Source of the DNA: Rebecca billardiae RCC1528
Lineage: Eukaryota > Haptophyta
Reading direction: 5' to 3'
NCBI GenBank assembly: GCA_965240325.2
Contig: OZ251226.1
Location: forward strand, 2,232,001-2,296,000
Length of the DNA: 64,000 nucleotides
Of the stretch, positions 39,097-49,379 are shown piece by piece. The position numbers and the translations under genes were made by a program. The first letter of the stretch is position 1. Each line of letters starts with the position of its first letter. The notes under the pieces were generated by a model that saw only the letters and a list, made by a program, of their open reading frames with translations, was not told where the DNA came from and searched no databases.

Positions 39097-39987
39097 TCAG
39101 GCCGGCTTTTGAAACCATACCCCCTCGTACACGTTTGGCAGGTTGAGCACGCGTGGTATCCCGCCTGGTGTCTTGCTTTTTTGCTCGCGGATCTCCCCGG
39201 TCTTCACCAGGGGCACGTTGAGCCCACGCGTGCGCCTGAACTCGTTGACAGCGTTGCGGCAGCCAATGTACGTTCCGTAGTCGTCGATGTAGACGAGGCC
39301 TCCCGGGCTCACCTTGTCGTACAGTGCGTTGAGCGCCTGCATGGTGCTCGAATAGACGTCACCGTCGAGGCGGAGGAAGGCGATCTGCTGCACGCCCGCG
39401 CGCGGCAGAGTTTCGTTAAACCAGCCAGGCAGCACGTGCAGCCGCACGTGCGGGATGCGCATCACCCCATGTTGCTCGAGGTTGGCCTCGAAGCTGGCCT
39501 GGGCCGTGGTGTAGTAGTGCGGCCTGCCGATGAGGGCACCGGCGTGGCGCCCTGCCTTGCCCTCATCGCGCCGGTCCTTTGGGTGCGTGTCCGGCAGCCC
39601 GCTGAACGAGTCGGCTGCCCAGAAGGCGCGGGCGCTGACGTCGCGGCCATACTGGCGGAGCACCTCGAGCATGAGCACGGCCGTGCCGCCACGGAACACA
39701 CCCGTCTCGAAGACGTCGCCTGGTATGCCGAGCGCAAGCACGGCGAGCGTGAGCTCCACCGTCTTGATCCGACGGCCGAGCGTCACCATCGAATGGGTTC
39801 GCATGTGCGCAATCCGCTCAATGCGCCTCCTGCCCGTGTCCACGATCGTGCCGTTCGCGGCGCGGCATGGGGGCACAGAGGGCGCTGTGCATGCCCAGTG
39901 CGCGGCTATCTTTTCGAGCGCATTGTTGGTGCTCACGCGGGGCACTGCGCCAAGCACTGCGGCGGGGACAAGCGCTAGAGCGAGCAT
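39097..39987 (-). CDS. TylF/MycF-type SAM-dependent O-methyltransferase
   Basis: Macrocin O-methyltransferase family (PF05711). One exon; ATG at 39987 gives 296 aa with a short hydrophobic N-terminus (MLALALVPAAVLGAVP) that may be a signal peptide. Core motifs: GDVFETGVFRGGTAVLMLEV (the SAM-binding GDxxExGVxxGG), RAFWAADSFSGLPD, VLPGWFNETLP, IAFLRLDGDVYSSTMQALNA (metal-binding D-x-D region) and SPGGLVYIDDYG, followed by AVNEFRRTRG. All expected segments are present. Bacterial members methylate sugars of macrolides; eukaryotic algal members usually act on unknown hydroxylated or sugar substrates. The frame is open ten codons further 5' with no ATG. Divergent from the basic protein, 263 bp between starts. 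Confidence 0.92.
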   Translation of the reverse strand: MLALALVPAAVLGAVPRVSTNNALEKIAAHWACTAPSVPPCRAANGTIVDTGRRRIERIAHMRTHSMVTLGRRIKTVELTLAVLALGIPGDVFETGVFRGGTAVLMLEVLRQYGRDVSARAFWAADSFSGLPDTHPKDRRDEGKAGRHAGALIGRPHYYTTAQASFEANLEQHGVMRIPHVRLHVLPGWFNETLPRAGVQQIAFLRLDGDVYSSTMQALNALYDKVSPGGLVYIDDYGTYIGCRNAVNEFRRTRGLNVPLVKTGEIREQKSKTPGGIPRVLNLPNVYEGVWFQKPA

Positions 39988-40250
39988 CGGGCGATGGCGG
40001 GAGGCGTGGTCACGCACGCCCCGGCAGCACTCAGCCTCAGGCCGGGGCAGATTGATGCCGCAGAGCGGGGTCAGGCACTCACAGGAGTGCGGTGATCAAC
40101 GCAAGATCGACGTTGGATTCCCCCATTCCTCATCACGAACGCAAGAAGGCGCCGAACCGTTTTATCGTCGTCAGCCACTAGTTCTCGCCGTGCGTCCTTC
40201 TGATCATTTCAGATTCATTCTTGACGAATTCGTGCATCGTACGTGAGAAG

Positions 40251-41168
40251 ATGGCTGCGGCCCGACGCAATCGGGGCCTGCCACTCACAATCGTGCTGCT
40301 CTGCGCGCTCGGCGAGCGGCACGCTGGCTACTTCCGCGGAGGGCGCGGGCCATCCGCATTCCGCGCACAGCGCCGGCCCTATGGGGCAGCCACTACCGAG
40401 CGCATCGTCTGCCTCCGGAACCGGCGCAAGAACTCCCAGAACCCTCGGCCAGCAGGCCCGTCGCCTGGCTTCCTGGTCGGCGCATCGAAGCTGGCGGACG
40501 ACGTCTTGGACGACCCTGACGACCAGGATGACGACGCGAGCGGCGTGAGCGCATCCCGTGTCAAGCTCCCCGGCGTGTGGAGCAACCGGTCGCTCGCGGC
40601 ACGGCGGCGCTGGGCCGACCCCGTGTACCGCGAGAACCTTCTCGAGAAACGGCGCGCGCGCCGGGCCGCGCGGCCAGAGGAGCCGCCCCGGCGGCTCGCG
40701 ATTGGACCACTCGACTCGGTCGTCTTTAGCCCGTCGCCCGCCCAGACCCAGATCTGGCGCAGCAAGGCGGACGACATCAACCGGTGGGCGCGCGCGAACC
40801 AGCTGCGCCGCGAGAAGGCCCTCAAGTGGAAACACGACCCGATCGGCTGGACGCGCGCCCACCTCGAGGCGGGTGCGCAGGTGCGCTCGCAGCTCGACAA
40901 CACGACGTACAAGGAGCTGCGCCGCGAGAAGAGGCGACTCGATGCGCAGGCGCGCTGGGCGACCCGCAAGCGCAATGCCGAGCGCCGGCTGACGCGAGGG
41001 AGCGCGGGCGGCGCTCCGAGCAGCGCGGGCGCATCGAGCAGCACTGCTGGCGCCGGGGATGCCGAGTCTCGCGCTGTGGCTCGCGGAGGCAAGCGAGGCG
41101 TCGGCAGGCCCCCGGCTAGGAAGCGAAGCGATGCAGCGGATCCGATCATCGACGACGAAGACTATTAG
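40251..41168 (+). CDS. Basic, probably plastid-targeted protein
   Basis: ATG at 40251, 305 aa, one exon. N-terminus MAAARRNRGLPLTIVLLCAL is a signal-peptide-like segment, followed by GYFRGGRGPSAFRAQRRPYG, a basic region with a Phe that fits a complex-plastid transit peptide. Residues 110-260 are strongly charged and helical, with WSNRSLAARRRWADPVYREN, LLEKRRARRAARP, and YKELRREKRRLDAQARWATR. The 'ARRRWADPxYRExLLEKRR' style resembles NUMOD3-like nucleic-acid-binding helices found in plastid proteins of algae, but the match is by eye. The C-terminal tail is Ser/Gly/Ala-rich with GKRGVGRPPARKR, an AT-hook-like RGVGRPP core. A plastid nucleoid or RNA-binding role is plausible inference. Confidence 0.55.
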   Translation: MAAARRNRGLPLTIVLLCALGERHAGYFRGGRGPSAFRAQRRPYGAATTERIVCLRNRRKNSQNPRPAGPSPGFLVGASKLADDVLDDPDDQDDDASGVSASRVKLPGVWSNRSLAARRRWADPVYRENLLEKRRARRAARPEEPPRRLAIGPLDSVVFSPSPAQTQIWRSKADDINRWARANQLRREKALKWKHDPIGWTRAHLEAGAQVRSQLDNTTYKELRREKRRLDAQARWATRKRNAERRLTRGSAGGAPSSAGASSSTAGAGDAESRAVARGGKRGVGRPPARKRSDAADPIIDDEDY

Positions 41169-41802
41169 CACGTCGTCTCGCACGTCGAGGGCAGCAGCGC
41201 ACGTTCCGCCTTCCGGCCGGGCGGAGCCTACGCAGCTACGCTCTGTACAGACTGTCCGTGAGACGGTCTGACTCAGGCTGCTGAACGTGTCAGAGTCCCA
41301 GGACTAGTGATGATGGCGGCGCTCTGATGGCCGACATCAATTCTCTGGCGAATCTGCTGATGATATCACCCTGACGACCGGCGGGGCCGGGCGCCCGGCC
41401 CCGGTGACACAACGCATACTCACTGATACTGATGATGATCAGCGCAGCGCTACTGTGAGTACTGATGAGTTATTGTTATATATACTGCTCACATGACGAA
41501 TGATGTCGATCTAGTTACTCAGTCTCAGAGTCAGATTAAGATGCGACTGCGCTGCGCGCTTGGCGACTCCCGCGACTCGGCCTCACTCGGGCGGCTCGGC
41601 CTCGGGCCTCGGCGCAGGGCGGCGCTAGCTAGACTGCTCGGCGCTAGCGGCGGCTCAGCGCCGCCTAGAATGAGTTGTGACGATATTGCGCGCGTTAGCG
41701 TAGTAACTATAGTCGCGTATCGGCGTAGCAGTCGGTAGCTACTGCCGCCACGTCAGTCTGCACCGTAGTAGGACCGGCCACTGGGTCACGTCGGATTACC
41801 GA
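41169..41802. other. Spacer with no recognised gene
   Basis: Contains a G/C-only block (ggcggggccgggcgcccgg, 41381-41399) beside tgatgatga and actgat simple sequence. No coding feature supported. Confidence 0.5.
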
Positions 41803-44800
41803 TTAGCTCGTGGCAGTAGCCGTCGCGGCCGCGACCGCAGCTGCTGGATCGGCATCCCGGCGACCGCTGCAGGCTTGCATCTCGACGCCGCCGGCGGAGC
41901 TGCAGTCATGAGCTGCCGCCGCCGACGTCGCCGCTGCGCCGCCGGACGCGCCGCCGCCAGCGTCGAGGTGCCTGCGATGCTGGCTCGTGGAGACCCATGC
42001 CGCCTCGCTGTCGTCGTCAGCAGCGCTGTCGTCGGTGAGAGCCGAGCTCTCCCGCCTGAGCTGCTGGTGGGCGAGCTCGTCATCCTCATCGGGGTCTAGA
42101 ACCCTCGACGCCGCCTCCTTGCGCCGAGCCCGCCAGATGCAGCGTGCGAGCACGCACATCCCGCATGCGCCGATGAGGAGCACTGGAAGCAGCGCGGGCG
42201 CAAGCCGCTTGAGCGTGCCACCAAGCCCAAGGCTGATGCGCTCCCCCTCCTCGTCTCCACTCATGCCCCCGGCGGCCGCGTCGGGCGCGGCGCCGTCGGT
42301 GCCGCCGTGCGCGCGGCCGTGATCAGAGCCCCCGCCATCGCGCTGCGCGGCTGTTGGTGCGGGCTCGGGCTCGGGCTCGCACGGCGGCAGCGCCACCGTC
42401 TTGTGCCTGCCATCCACAGAGACGGCGCCGTCGCCGCAAAGCGGGTTGCCTGCGAGCCTCAGGATGTGCAGGGCGCTCATGGCCGAGAGCTCGGTGGGCA
42501 GCTCGCCCTCCAGCGCGTTGTCGTGCAGCCAGAGCTCGTGCAGCGTCTCCATCGCGCCGAGCTCGGTCGGCAGCGTGCCGCTCAGCCGGTTGCCCGAGAG
42601 CCGCAGGTGGTAGATGTCCTTCAGAAGGCCGAGCTCGGTGGGCAGCGGGCCGGAGAGCTCGTTGTCCTCGAGGAAGACCTCCCACGCCTGCTGCAGCCCC
42701 GCAATCTCCGTGGGGAGCGTGCCCGTGAGCAGGTCGTCGAAGAGGTGGACGATGACGAGCGAGCTCACCGTCCCGAGCTCGGTGGGGATGGTGCCCGAGA
42801 GCGCGCCACCGTACGCGTAGAGCTGCGGGCTGCCCAGCCCAACGCCCAGCTCGGTGGGCATGGTGCCTGTCAGCGGCGGCGGCACGAACAGGTACTGCTC
42901 GCCCTTGATGGCGGCGAGCTCCGTGGGCATCGTGCCCATGAAGTGGTTGTGGAAGAGCTCCCTGTGCGAGCGAGAGCCAACGCGAGGTGGGTGCCGGTGG
43001 GCGGGCGGACGGGGTGAGTCAGTCAGCCGCGGGCTTGAGGCGCTCACGAGGTGGCGGGCTGACGGGCTGGGCGCGCGCGCTCGGCGAGACGTGCGTCCGC
43101 CACACTGCATCGCCGCACTGCGGGCGGGATCCGGGGGCGGGCGGCGTGCGCGCACAGCTGGTCGAGGCCGCTCATCCTGCCCAGCTCTGTCGGCATCGTC
43201 CACGAAAAGCTGTTGTAGTCGAGCAGCCTGCGCGGCGCGAGGGCCGCGGGGCAGCGGCGCGCAGCGCGGATGCTGCAGTCAGCCCGCGGCGCACGCTCGG
43301 GGTGTTGATCCTCAGATCGATGGCGAGCTGCACTCGATCGATCAGCGCGCGGGCGCGAAGGGATGCCTGCCCGTGACCAACGACCAGTGAATCAGAATCT
43401 GCATGCCGGCTGCCCCAGCGGCCACCATCTGCACAGCCGGCATGATCACCGCCTCGGCGCGCGCCACGGCGCCAGGCGCGCGGCAAACGCACAGGGCGTC
43501 GAGCTGCGTCATTGAGCCGACCTCAGTCGGGATGCTTCCGCTCAGCTCGTTGGTGTCGAGGATCCTGCGGCCGAGGAGCAGCCGACAGCCGCAGCGCCGC
43601 AGGGCGTGAGTAGCGCCGGCCGCGGCGTGTCGGAGGGCGGGCCGGCGAGGGCGTGCACGCGCGCAGCCGCCCGCTCAGTGGACATGCGCAGGCAGCGCAG
43701 CCCAGCGCAACAGCGAGCGCCCGGGCGGATGTCGTGCAGCGTTGGTTGGGGGTTCCTTCGCACGTGCGCGCACATCCAGTGGAGGCTTCGCAATGTCGCG
43801 AGCTCAGTGCTCAGAGAGCCGCTCAGCGAGTTGTCGGCGAGGGACCTGCGAGCGAACGCCGCGCGGCGAACGCCGCGCGGCGTGGGGCGGCAAGTCAGGC
43901 CGTGGCCGTGGCCGTGGAGGACGCGCATGCACGGGCTGACCGATTCGGGACGTCGCAGTCGCAGCCCGAGACCCCGCCCCGCGCGGCGGCTGATTCTCGT
44001 GCTCCCGACACGAGGAGGCAGCGCCCCTGCCGCCAGACTGCGGCCGACGCGCCCCGCCCCGCACGTGGCCCTCGTGCGCGACGTGCGGCCGCGACGGGCG
44101 TGATGGCGGCGGTGCACACGGCACGGCACATGGCGCGTGCGCGCACAGAAGCCGAAGCGCTTTCATTCCACTCAGCTCGGTGGGGAGTGGGCCCTCGAGG
44201 CTGTTGTGGTTGACCGCGCTGAAAAGCGCGAGCCGACGTGGAGCATGATGCGCAGCCGTTCCCACCCGGCGGCGCCAGCGGCACACCGTCGTAGGGCGCG
44301 ATGGGACCGACGACGAGGGCCGAGGTGGGCGAAAGGATCGGGATGATGGCGGGCGGGTTCGCGGCCCGGGCGGCCAGTTGGGCGCGTGGCGCGTGGCGCG
44401 CGGAGGCGGGTGGTGGCAAGGTGGACAGGAGGGGGGTGGGGGTGAGCGGGGTAGAGAGAGCGCACACGCGCTTGCGCGGCGTAGCGCGCAGATGACGCGG
44501 CCTCGGCGGCTCGCCCTCCGGCGCGCGCGCGCGCGCGGCGCGCAGGGCGCACGCACAGGTACTCCAGCGCGCTCAGCTGCGCAATCTCGCTCGGGAGATC
44601 GTTCGAGAGGGCGTTGTCGTTTGCATACAGAGCGTTCAAACGGGTGAGGTAGCCGAGCTCGGTGGGTAGCGAGCCCGAGATCGAGTTCTCGGCGAGCTGG
44701 CTGCGCTCGGCACGCGGGCGGGAGGCGCGGGGAGCGCGCCCAGCGCGGCAGATGGAGAGGGTCGTGAGCGGCAGGGCGCGCGGCAGGTGGCGAGGTGCGC

Positions 44801-45411
44801 AGGCGCGCAGCCGAGTGCCCAACACACACGCAGGGCGAGACGCCGACTGCAACCGCACGAGCTGACAATGTGGCAAGCGGACGCATGAATCGCTCGCGCG
44901 ATCTAAGCATCGCGCGCGCGGTGCGCAGCGTCTCACAGGTAGTGCAGGTTCGTCGCGAGCCCAACCTCCGTTGGGATCGTGCCGCTCAGCCCCATCTCAG
45001 TCGCAATCCTGCGAGCGGCGGCGGCGAGAGGGTGGGCGCGCGCAGCGACGGGGAGCACTGCTGTCAGCTCGTGGGCACTGGGCGGAGCGCGTGCAGGCAG
45101 GGTTCCTCCAGCGCGCGATCGCAGGACACGTCGCGCACGACGCACAGTGCACTGGCTTCCTCCATCGCCGCCTGGGACTGATGCTCCTCGAAGACCTCGC
45201 CAAAGTCGCGCGCGGCCGCGCCCGTTAGACGCGTGCAGAGGAGGGTGGCGACGGCGATGAGGCTCCGCGTCGTTGGCACGCGGGCTGCTCGACACGGCTT
45301 TGGTCGTGCGGACACATGGCAGGTGCCGGCATGCGCCGGCTCAGCGGCACGCACGCGCGCGGTGCGCTCCGTATCCGCCAGCGCCGACGGCGCAGCCAGC
45401 GTCCCCGCCAT
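41803..45411 (-). CDS. Leucine-rich-repeat membrane receptor-like protein, 8 exons
   Basis: Exons: 45411-45146, 45008-44937, 44700-44557, 44218-44147, 43845-43774, 43564-43493, 43227-43156, 42961-41803. Internal exons are 72 or 144 nt, every intron is in phase 2, and nearly every exon ends ct|gtgcg. The sum is 1929 nt, 642 aa. The N-terminus has an internal hydrophobic stretch (SLIAVATLLCTRLTGAAA) acting as a signal sequence. About 13 plant/SDS22-like repeats of 24 residues follow, of the type LxxNxLxGxLPTELGxLxxL (for example NRLSGTLPTELGAMETLHEL). One membrane helix (APALLPVLLIGACGMCVLA) is followed by a 120-aa cytosolic tail with acidic (DPDEDDELAHQQL) and Ala-rich parts but no kinase domain. 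Likely a surface recognition or adhesion protein; ligand unknown. Divergent from the START gene. Confidence 0.88.
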
Positions 45412-45571
45412 GAGGTTTGGCGACGATAGCTCGGTCCAGGATCGAGGAGGCCTGCGCGAATCGGGCCCCTTGCCGAAAGTCCGGGTACCTGTGAAAAGCT
45501 GTCTAAACAGAGCGCTTTCCGGTAAATTCACCAAGGTCGTACCACACTCTCACGCGCCATCAACAGCAGCG

Positions 45572-46375
45572 ATGTCGGCACGCCGCGCTGTCGTCGGCCT
45601 GGCGCTCGCCTGCGCGGCGGTGCAGCAGTGCGACGCGCAGCCACCAGCGCCCATCGGGCGGGGCTGGCGGTACCAGGGCGTGCGTTTCGGCGTGACCACG
45701 CACTCCAAGCCCAGCGCCTCGGGCCACCTCATCTTCCACGGTGCGACTGACGCCGCGGGCTACCACATCGCGGACCTAATGGCCGTCTGCCTCGACGACG
45801 AGCACGCGACGGAGTGGGTGGACAAGCTGCTGGAGAAGCGAGTAGGCAAGTGGTCCGGCCGCCCGACGAGCGCGGCCTGGGGCACGCGCGTGTACGAGGA
45901 CCTTTTGTTGCAGCTCTTCGACGGCCCGTGGCCGGTCGCCGATCGCGAGCTGCTCATGCACCGCGTCATCTCGCTCACGCCGGGGAATCGGACGGCGCGG
46001 ATCGCGTTCTACGACGCGGGGAACGTGGCTGGCTACCCACCTGACCCCCGCCACGTGCGCGGCTGGGCCGAATCCATCTTTGAGTTCGTCGCGCACCCGA
46101 CCGAGAAGCGCACGCGCATCATGCTCACTGGGTACGTCGATCCCAAGGGCCGGCTGCCGACCGCGTTTGTCAACCTGATCAACCGCGACTGGGCGGCGAA
46201 CACAATCTCGGGGCTGCTGCGCCGCGTAATGAGCACGGAGAAGCGTCGCGGCCCGCCCGGCCCGATGCAATCCGGCGTCGCCAAGGGCGCTGACCTGAGT
46301 GGCTGGGGCGGGCAGAGCGTGAGCGCGCGCGTCGCGAGCAATGAGAGTGCGTGGGGGCGGCTCTCGTCGATGTTT

Positions 46376-46406
<31 letters not shown>

Positions 46407-46483
46407 TGCCGCGGCGGCGGCGTGGGTGGTTCGGCGGCGGGCGAACGCAGGCGGTGTCGGCCCCTTCGCACACCGAGCTGTAG
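45572..46483 (+). CDS. Secretory START-domain (lipid-transfer) protein
   Basis: ATG at 45572, 303 aa, one exon. Signal peptide MSARRAVVGLALACAAVQQCDA. The body (residues 25-235) has the START layout: YHIADLMAVCLDDEHATEWV (first helix and strand), WGTRVYEDLLLQLFDGPWPV, ADRELLMHRVISL, GWAESIFEFVAHPTEKRTRI, MLTGYVDPKGRLPTAFVNLI and a C-terminal helix (NRDWAANTISGLLRRVM). Such domains bind sterols, phospholipids or other hydrophobic ligands. The C-terminal tail carries a proline run (SMFAPPPPPPPPPLPRRRR) coded by a ccg repeat. A signal peptide on a START domain is less usual than a cytosolic one; entry into the secretory pathway is inferred from the N-terminus only. Confidence 0.8.
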
Positions 46484-46937
46484 CGCAACATCTGCCACTG
46501 CGGCTGCGATGGCTTCCAGCCGCTTCGAGTTCGAGTTCGACGCGGTTCGCACATGTGTGACGATGCCATCATACGTGTGAACTGTGATGCCATGTGTGAT
46601 GAAGCTGCATAACTCAGTGGGACGTGTCACCGTCGTTCATGGCGACCGGCGGTCACTGGCAACACTGGATATCTGCTGCTGCTGAGTGCTGACGACATCA
46701 TCATCACTGATCGACTATACATTATAGCGGCGCAGCGCTGCGCGCGCTACTCGGTCTCGGTCTCGGCCACTCGCCACTCGGAGTCTGCTCGACTTCGAGT
46801 GAGTCGAGTGAGACAGTCGATCGTACGGCGTACCCGTTACCGGTCCGAGACGGTTCAGATGTGAGCCACTCAGCAGCGGTAGCTTACGTACTCGTAGACT
46901 ATGACACGAGTCATATACGACTCGTCGGAACGCGTAC
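46484..46937. other. Convergent spacer
   Basis: About 450 bases between two converging genes. Simple gact/ctcg-rich sequence, with actcg repeats around 46760-46830. No gene supported. Confidence 0.5.
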
Positions 46938-48671
46938 CTACGGCTGCATCTGCGGCTCCACTGACGGCAACTCGATGTCGGGTGCGCACCGCGGGGCGGG
47001 TCGTGCTCCCACAACCTCGGCGGTGATGGCGCCATGCGCTGCGTCATCGGCATCGCCATTGGGGGGCATCGTCGACATTGCCGACTCTCCGCCGGACGTG
47101 TGCCCAGGTGCCATCACCATCTGGATCTCCCCGCCACCAACGCTGCATCCTACGGCGGCGGCACCGCACGAATCGGCAGCTGCCGAAGCATCGCCGTCGT
47201 GCCACCTGGCCACGTCCAGACTGCCTTCCAAGGGATCCGGATCGTGCAGCTGCCTGTGCGTGCGGCGTAGCGCTGTGCGGTCAACTGCTGCCGCTGACTC
47301 CGCGTGCGAGCTGCCAGCACTTTCGCCGTCGCTCGCCGTGGCATCGACGCATGCGCACACCACTGCGTCGCCGAGCACGTTCATGGCCGTCCTGAAGCGC
47401 TCGACCAGCCACTCGGAGCTGATCACGTACCCAAGCGCAGCCGTACTCGGCACCCCCGCAGCGCGCATGGTGATAGCATAGAGCACGAACCCCGCGCCCG
47501 GGATCGGCGCGGAGCCGACCGACAGCGCGCACGCGAGGACAACCACTGTCAGCCGGCCTGCGGCACCCATCGTGTGCACGTACCCGCTCGACGCGGCAAC
47601 GAAGAGCACGTTCAGCGTCGCGCCGATGGCGCCTCCGTCCATGTTCACCGTCGCGCCCAGCGGGAGCACGAATTCCACCGTTGAGCTGCGCAGGCCGAGC
47701 TCCTTGCAGCAGCGCTGCGTGGTGGGCAAGGTGGCGGCGCTGCTCGCGGTGGCAAAGGCGACCGCGACGGCGCGCGACATGCCGCGCAGGTACGCCCATG
47801 GCCTGCGCTGCTTGCCCACGACGCGCAGCAGCGCGCTCAGCGTGAGCGTGGCGTGCAGCGCATAGGCGAGCAGCTGAGCCAGCAGCAGCCGCGCCAGGGC
47901 CCCCAGCAGGCCAAAGACGTTGGTGCGCGCGACGCTGGCCGCGACGAGCGAGCACACGCCCAGTGGCGCGAGGACGACGAGGCGCTCAACCAGGTACAGC
48001 AGCGTCGTGCACACGCCGCGCGCATACTCGAGGAGCAGCGCCGCACCCGCGTCCGCGGCGGCGACCCCTGCCGCTGTGGGCGGCGGGGCGGCGCGAGCGC
48101 CCAGCTGAGCACGGACAGCAAGGCCTATGGCGACGCCGCTCGCGATGATCGAGAGCAGGTTGACCTCGGTCAGCGCGAGCAGCACGTTCTGAGGTACGAC
48201 GTCACGCCCCAGCCTCAGCAGCACTTCGGGCACGCTCACCGTGTCCATCGCGCCCGCGGCTGCTGCATTCTGCTTCGCACCGGCTGAAGGCGCGGCAGGG
48301 GCAGGCTCCTCGGCGGGCAGGTCGAGGTGCTCTCCCGGGCGCACGAGCTCGAAGACGGCGAGGGCCTCAAAGGCGGCGAGCACTGTCGTAAGCGCGTACA
48401 GGAGGACCGTCCGGCGCAGCTGAGCGGCCGAAATGGGCGTCTTTTCGTTCATCACGCACAGCATCAAGCTGAAAACAAACGGGCCAAGCACGCTCTTGAA
48501 CACGCGGATGAAGAGCTCGCCCGGGAAGGCGACGACACGGATGACATCGGTGGACGCGTCCGCATGCCGCACGCCCGCACCGATTGCCACGCCAAGCACG
48601 CACCCCGCAGACGTGGCGAGGGTGACGCCACATACGCCACATCGTCCCCTTCTCCAAAGGGCGGCCGCCAT
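46938..48671 (-). CDS. Dicarboxylate/amino acid:cation symporter (SLC1/DAACS family)
   Basis: Sodium- or proton-coupled uptake of acidic or neutral amino acids or dicarboxylates. One exon, ATG at 48671, 577 aa. Eight-helix core with the family's reentrant-loop signatures: FATASSAATLPTTQRCCKEL (HP1 serine-rich motif), VLPLGATVNMDGGAIGATLN (the NMDG motif in TM7), LSVGSAPIPGAGFVLYAITM (HP2 with the P-x-PGAG motif), and WLVERFRTAMNVLGDAVVCA (TM8 with the substrate/cation Arg, Asn and Asp positions R-x-x-x-NxxGD). Residues 105-150 form an extracellular Pro/Ala-rich loop (PAEEPAPAAPSAGAKQ). The 120-aa C-terminal tail is Ser/Ala/acidic and probably cytosolic. Motif completeness suggests activity. 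Confidence 0.95.
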   Translation of the reverse strand: MAAALWRRGRCGVCGVTLATSAGCVLGVAIGAGVRHADASTDVIRVVAFPGELFIRVFKSVLGPFVFSLMLCVMNEKTPISAAQLRRTVLLYALTTVLAAFEALAVFELVRPGEHLDLPAEEPAPAAPSAGAKQNAAAAGAMDTVSVPEVLLRLGRDVVPQNVLLALTEVNLLSIIASGVAIGLAVRAQLGARAAPPPTAAGVAAADAGAALLLEYARGVCTTLLYLVERLVVLAPLGVCSLVAASVARTNVFGLLGALARLLLAQLLAYALHATLTLSALLRVVGKQRRPWAYLRGMSRAVAVAFATASSAATLPTTQRCCKELGLRSSTVEFVLPLGATVNMDGGAIGATLNVLFVAASSGYVHTMGAAGRLTVVVLACALSVGSAPIPGAGFVLYAITMRAAGVPSTAALGYVISSEWLVERFRTAMNVLGDAVVCACVDATASDGESAGSSHAESAAAVDRTALRRTHRQLHDPDPLEGSLDVARWHDGDASAAADSCGAAAVGCSVGGGEIQMVMAPGHTSGGESAMSTMPPNGDADDAAHGAITAEVVGARPAPRCAPDIELPSVEPQMQP

Positions 48672-48993
48672 CGTCGAACCTACCTTTGGCGGGCTACTTC
48701 CATACTTGTACCAGTATCTACGGTACTTACCTACAAGTTACGGCACACCGTTACACGCTGCAGTAAGCCGCGCTCACTGCTGGTACCTGGGACCACCCCA
48801 CAGTGTTGGGCTTGTATGCTGTCGGCAATGGCATACCCCCGCCCCCTCTGGAGGCGGGCTGTCCACAGCGGAGTGGTGTCAAGGCACTTGGTGTATCGGT
48901 CAGTGGTTTGAGGTTGGGTGAGGGTGGTGGTTGGTTGGGGGCTGGCCAGGGTAGGGCTGGAGGCTTCGGCCGCCAGTCTGATCACCCGGAGCC

Positions 48994-49158
48994 CGTTATA
49001 AAGGGGAATTTACAGTTACTTTACCTTAGAGGGATCCACCTTGCTCCTAGCAATAATGAATGATTGGCCGCTCAGGATTTCATGGGAACCCGTCATCAAT
49101 CAAGCTTCATTCCGCAACGGCAAATTGCTCCGGGCAGCACGTTATAAAGGGGAATTTA
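48994..49158 (+). repeat. Duplicated TATA-like 19-mer
   Basis: cgttataaaggggaattta occurs at 48994-49012 and again at 49140-49158, 146 bases apart, with short related flanks (ggagcc / ggcagca). ttataaag resembles a TATA box. The second copy lies about 220 bases before the first exon recognised in the AIDA gene and could be its core promoter; the first may be a duplicate promoter or chance retention. Confidence 0.7.
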
Positions 49159-49379
49159 AAAAAGCAAGGTGACGATCGGTGACGACGACAGGCGCGGGCG
49201 CGCCCGGCCGGAAGGACGCTACCGGAGCGCTCCGGCTGGCTGTCGCTAGGCGGGCGTGATATCATGCTGTGCGTTGACTCCGTCCACGTCGAACCGCGCG
49301 TGCGCGGGCGCAGCCGCGCCCTCACGCCAGCACGCTCACGCCCACGGGCGTGATCGCTCGCCACCTCTCGCGCACAGGA

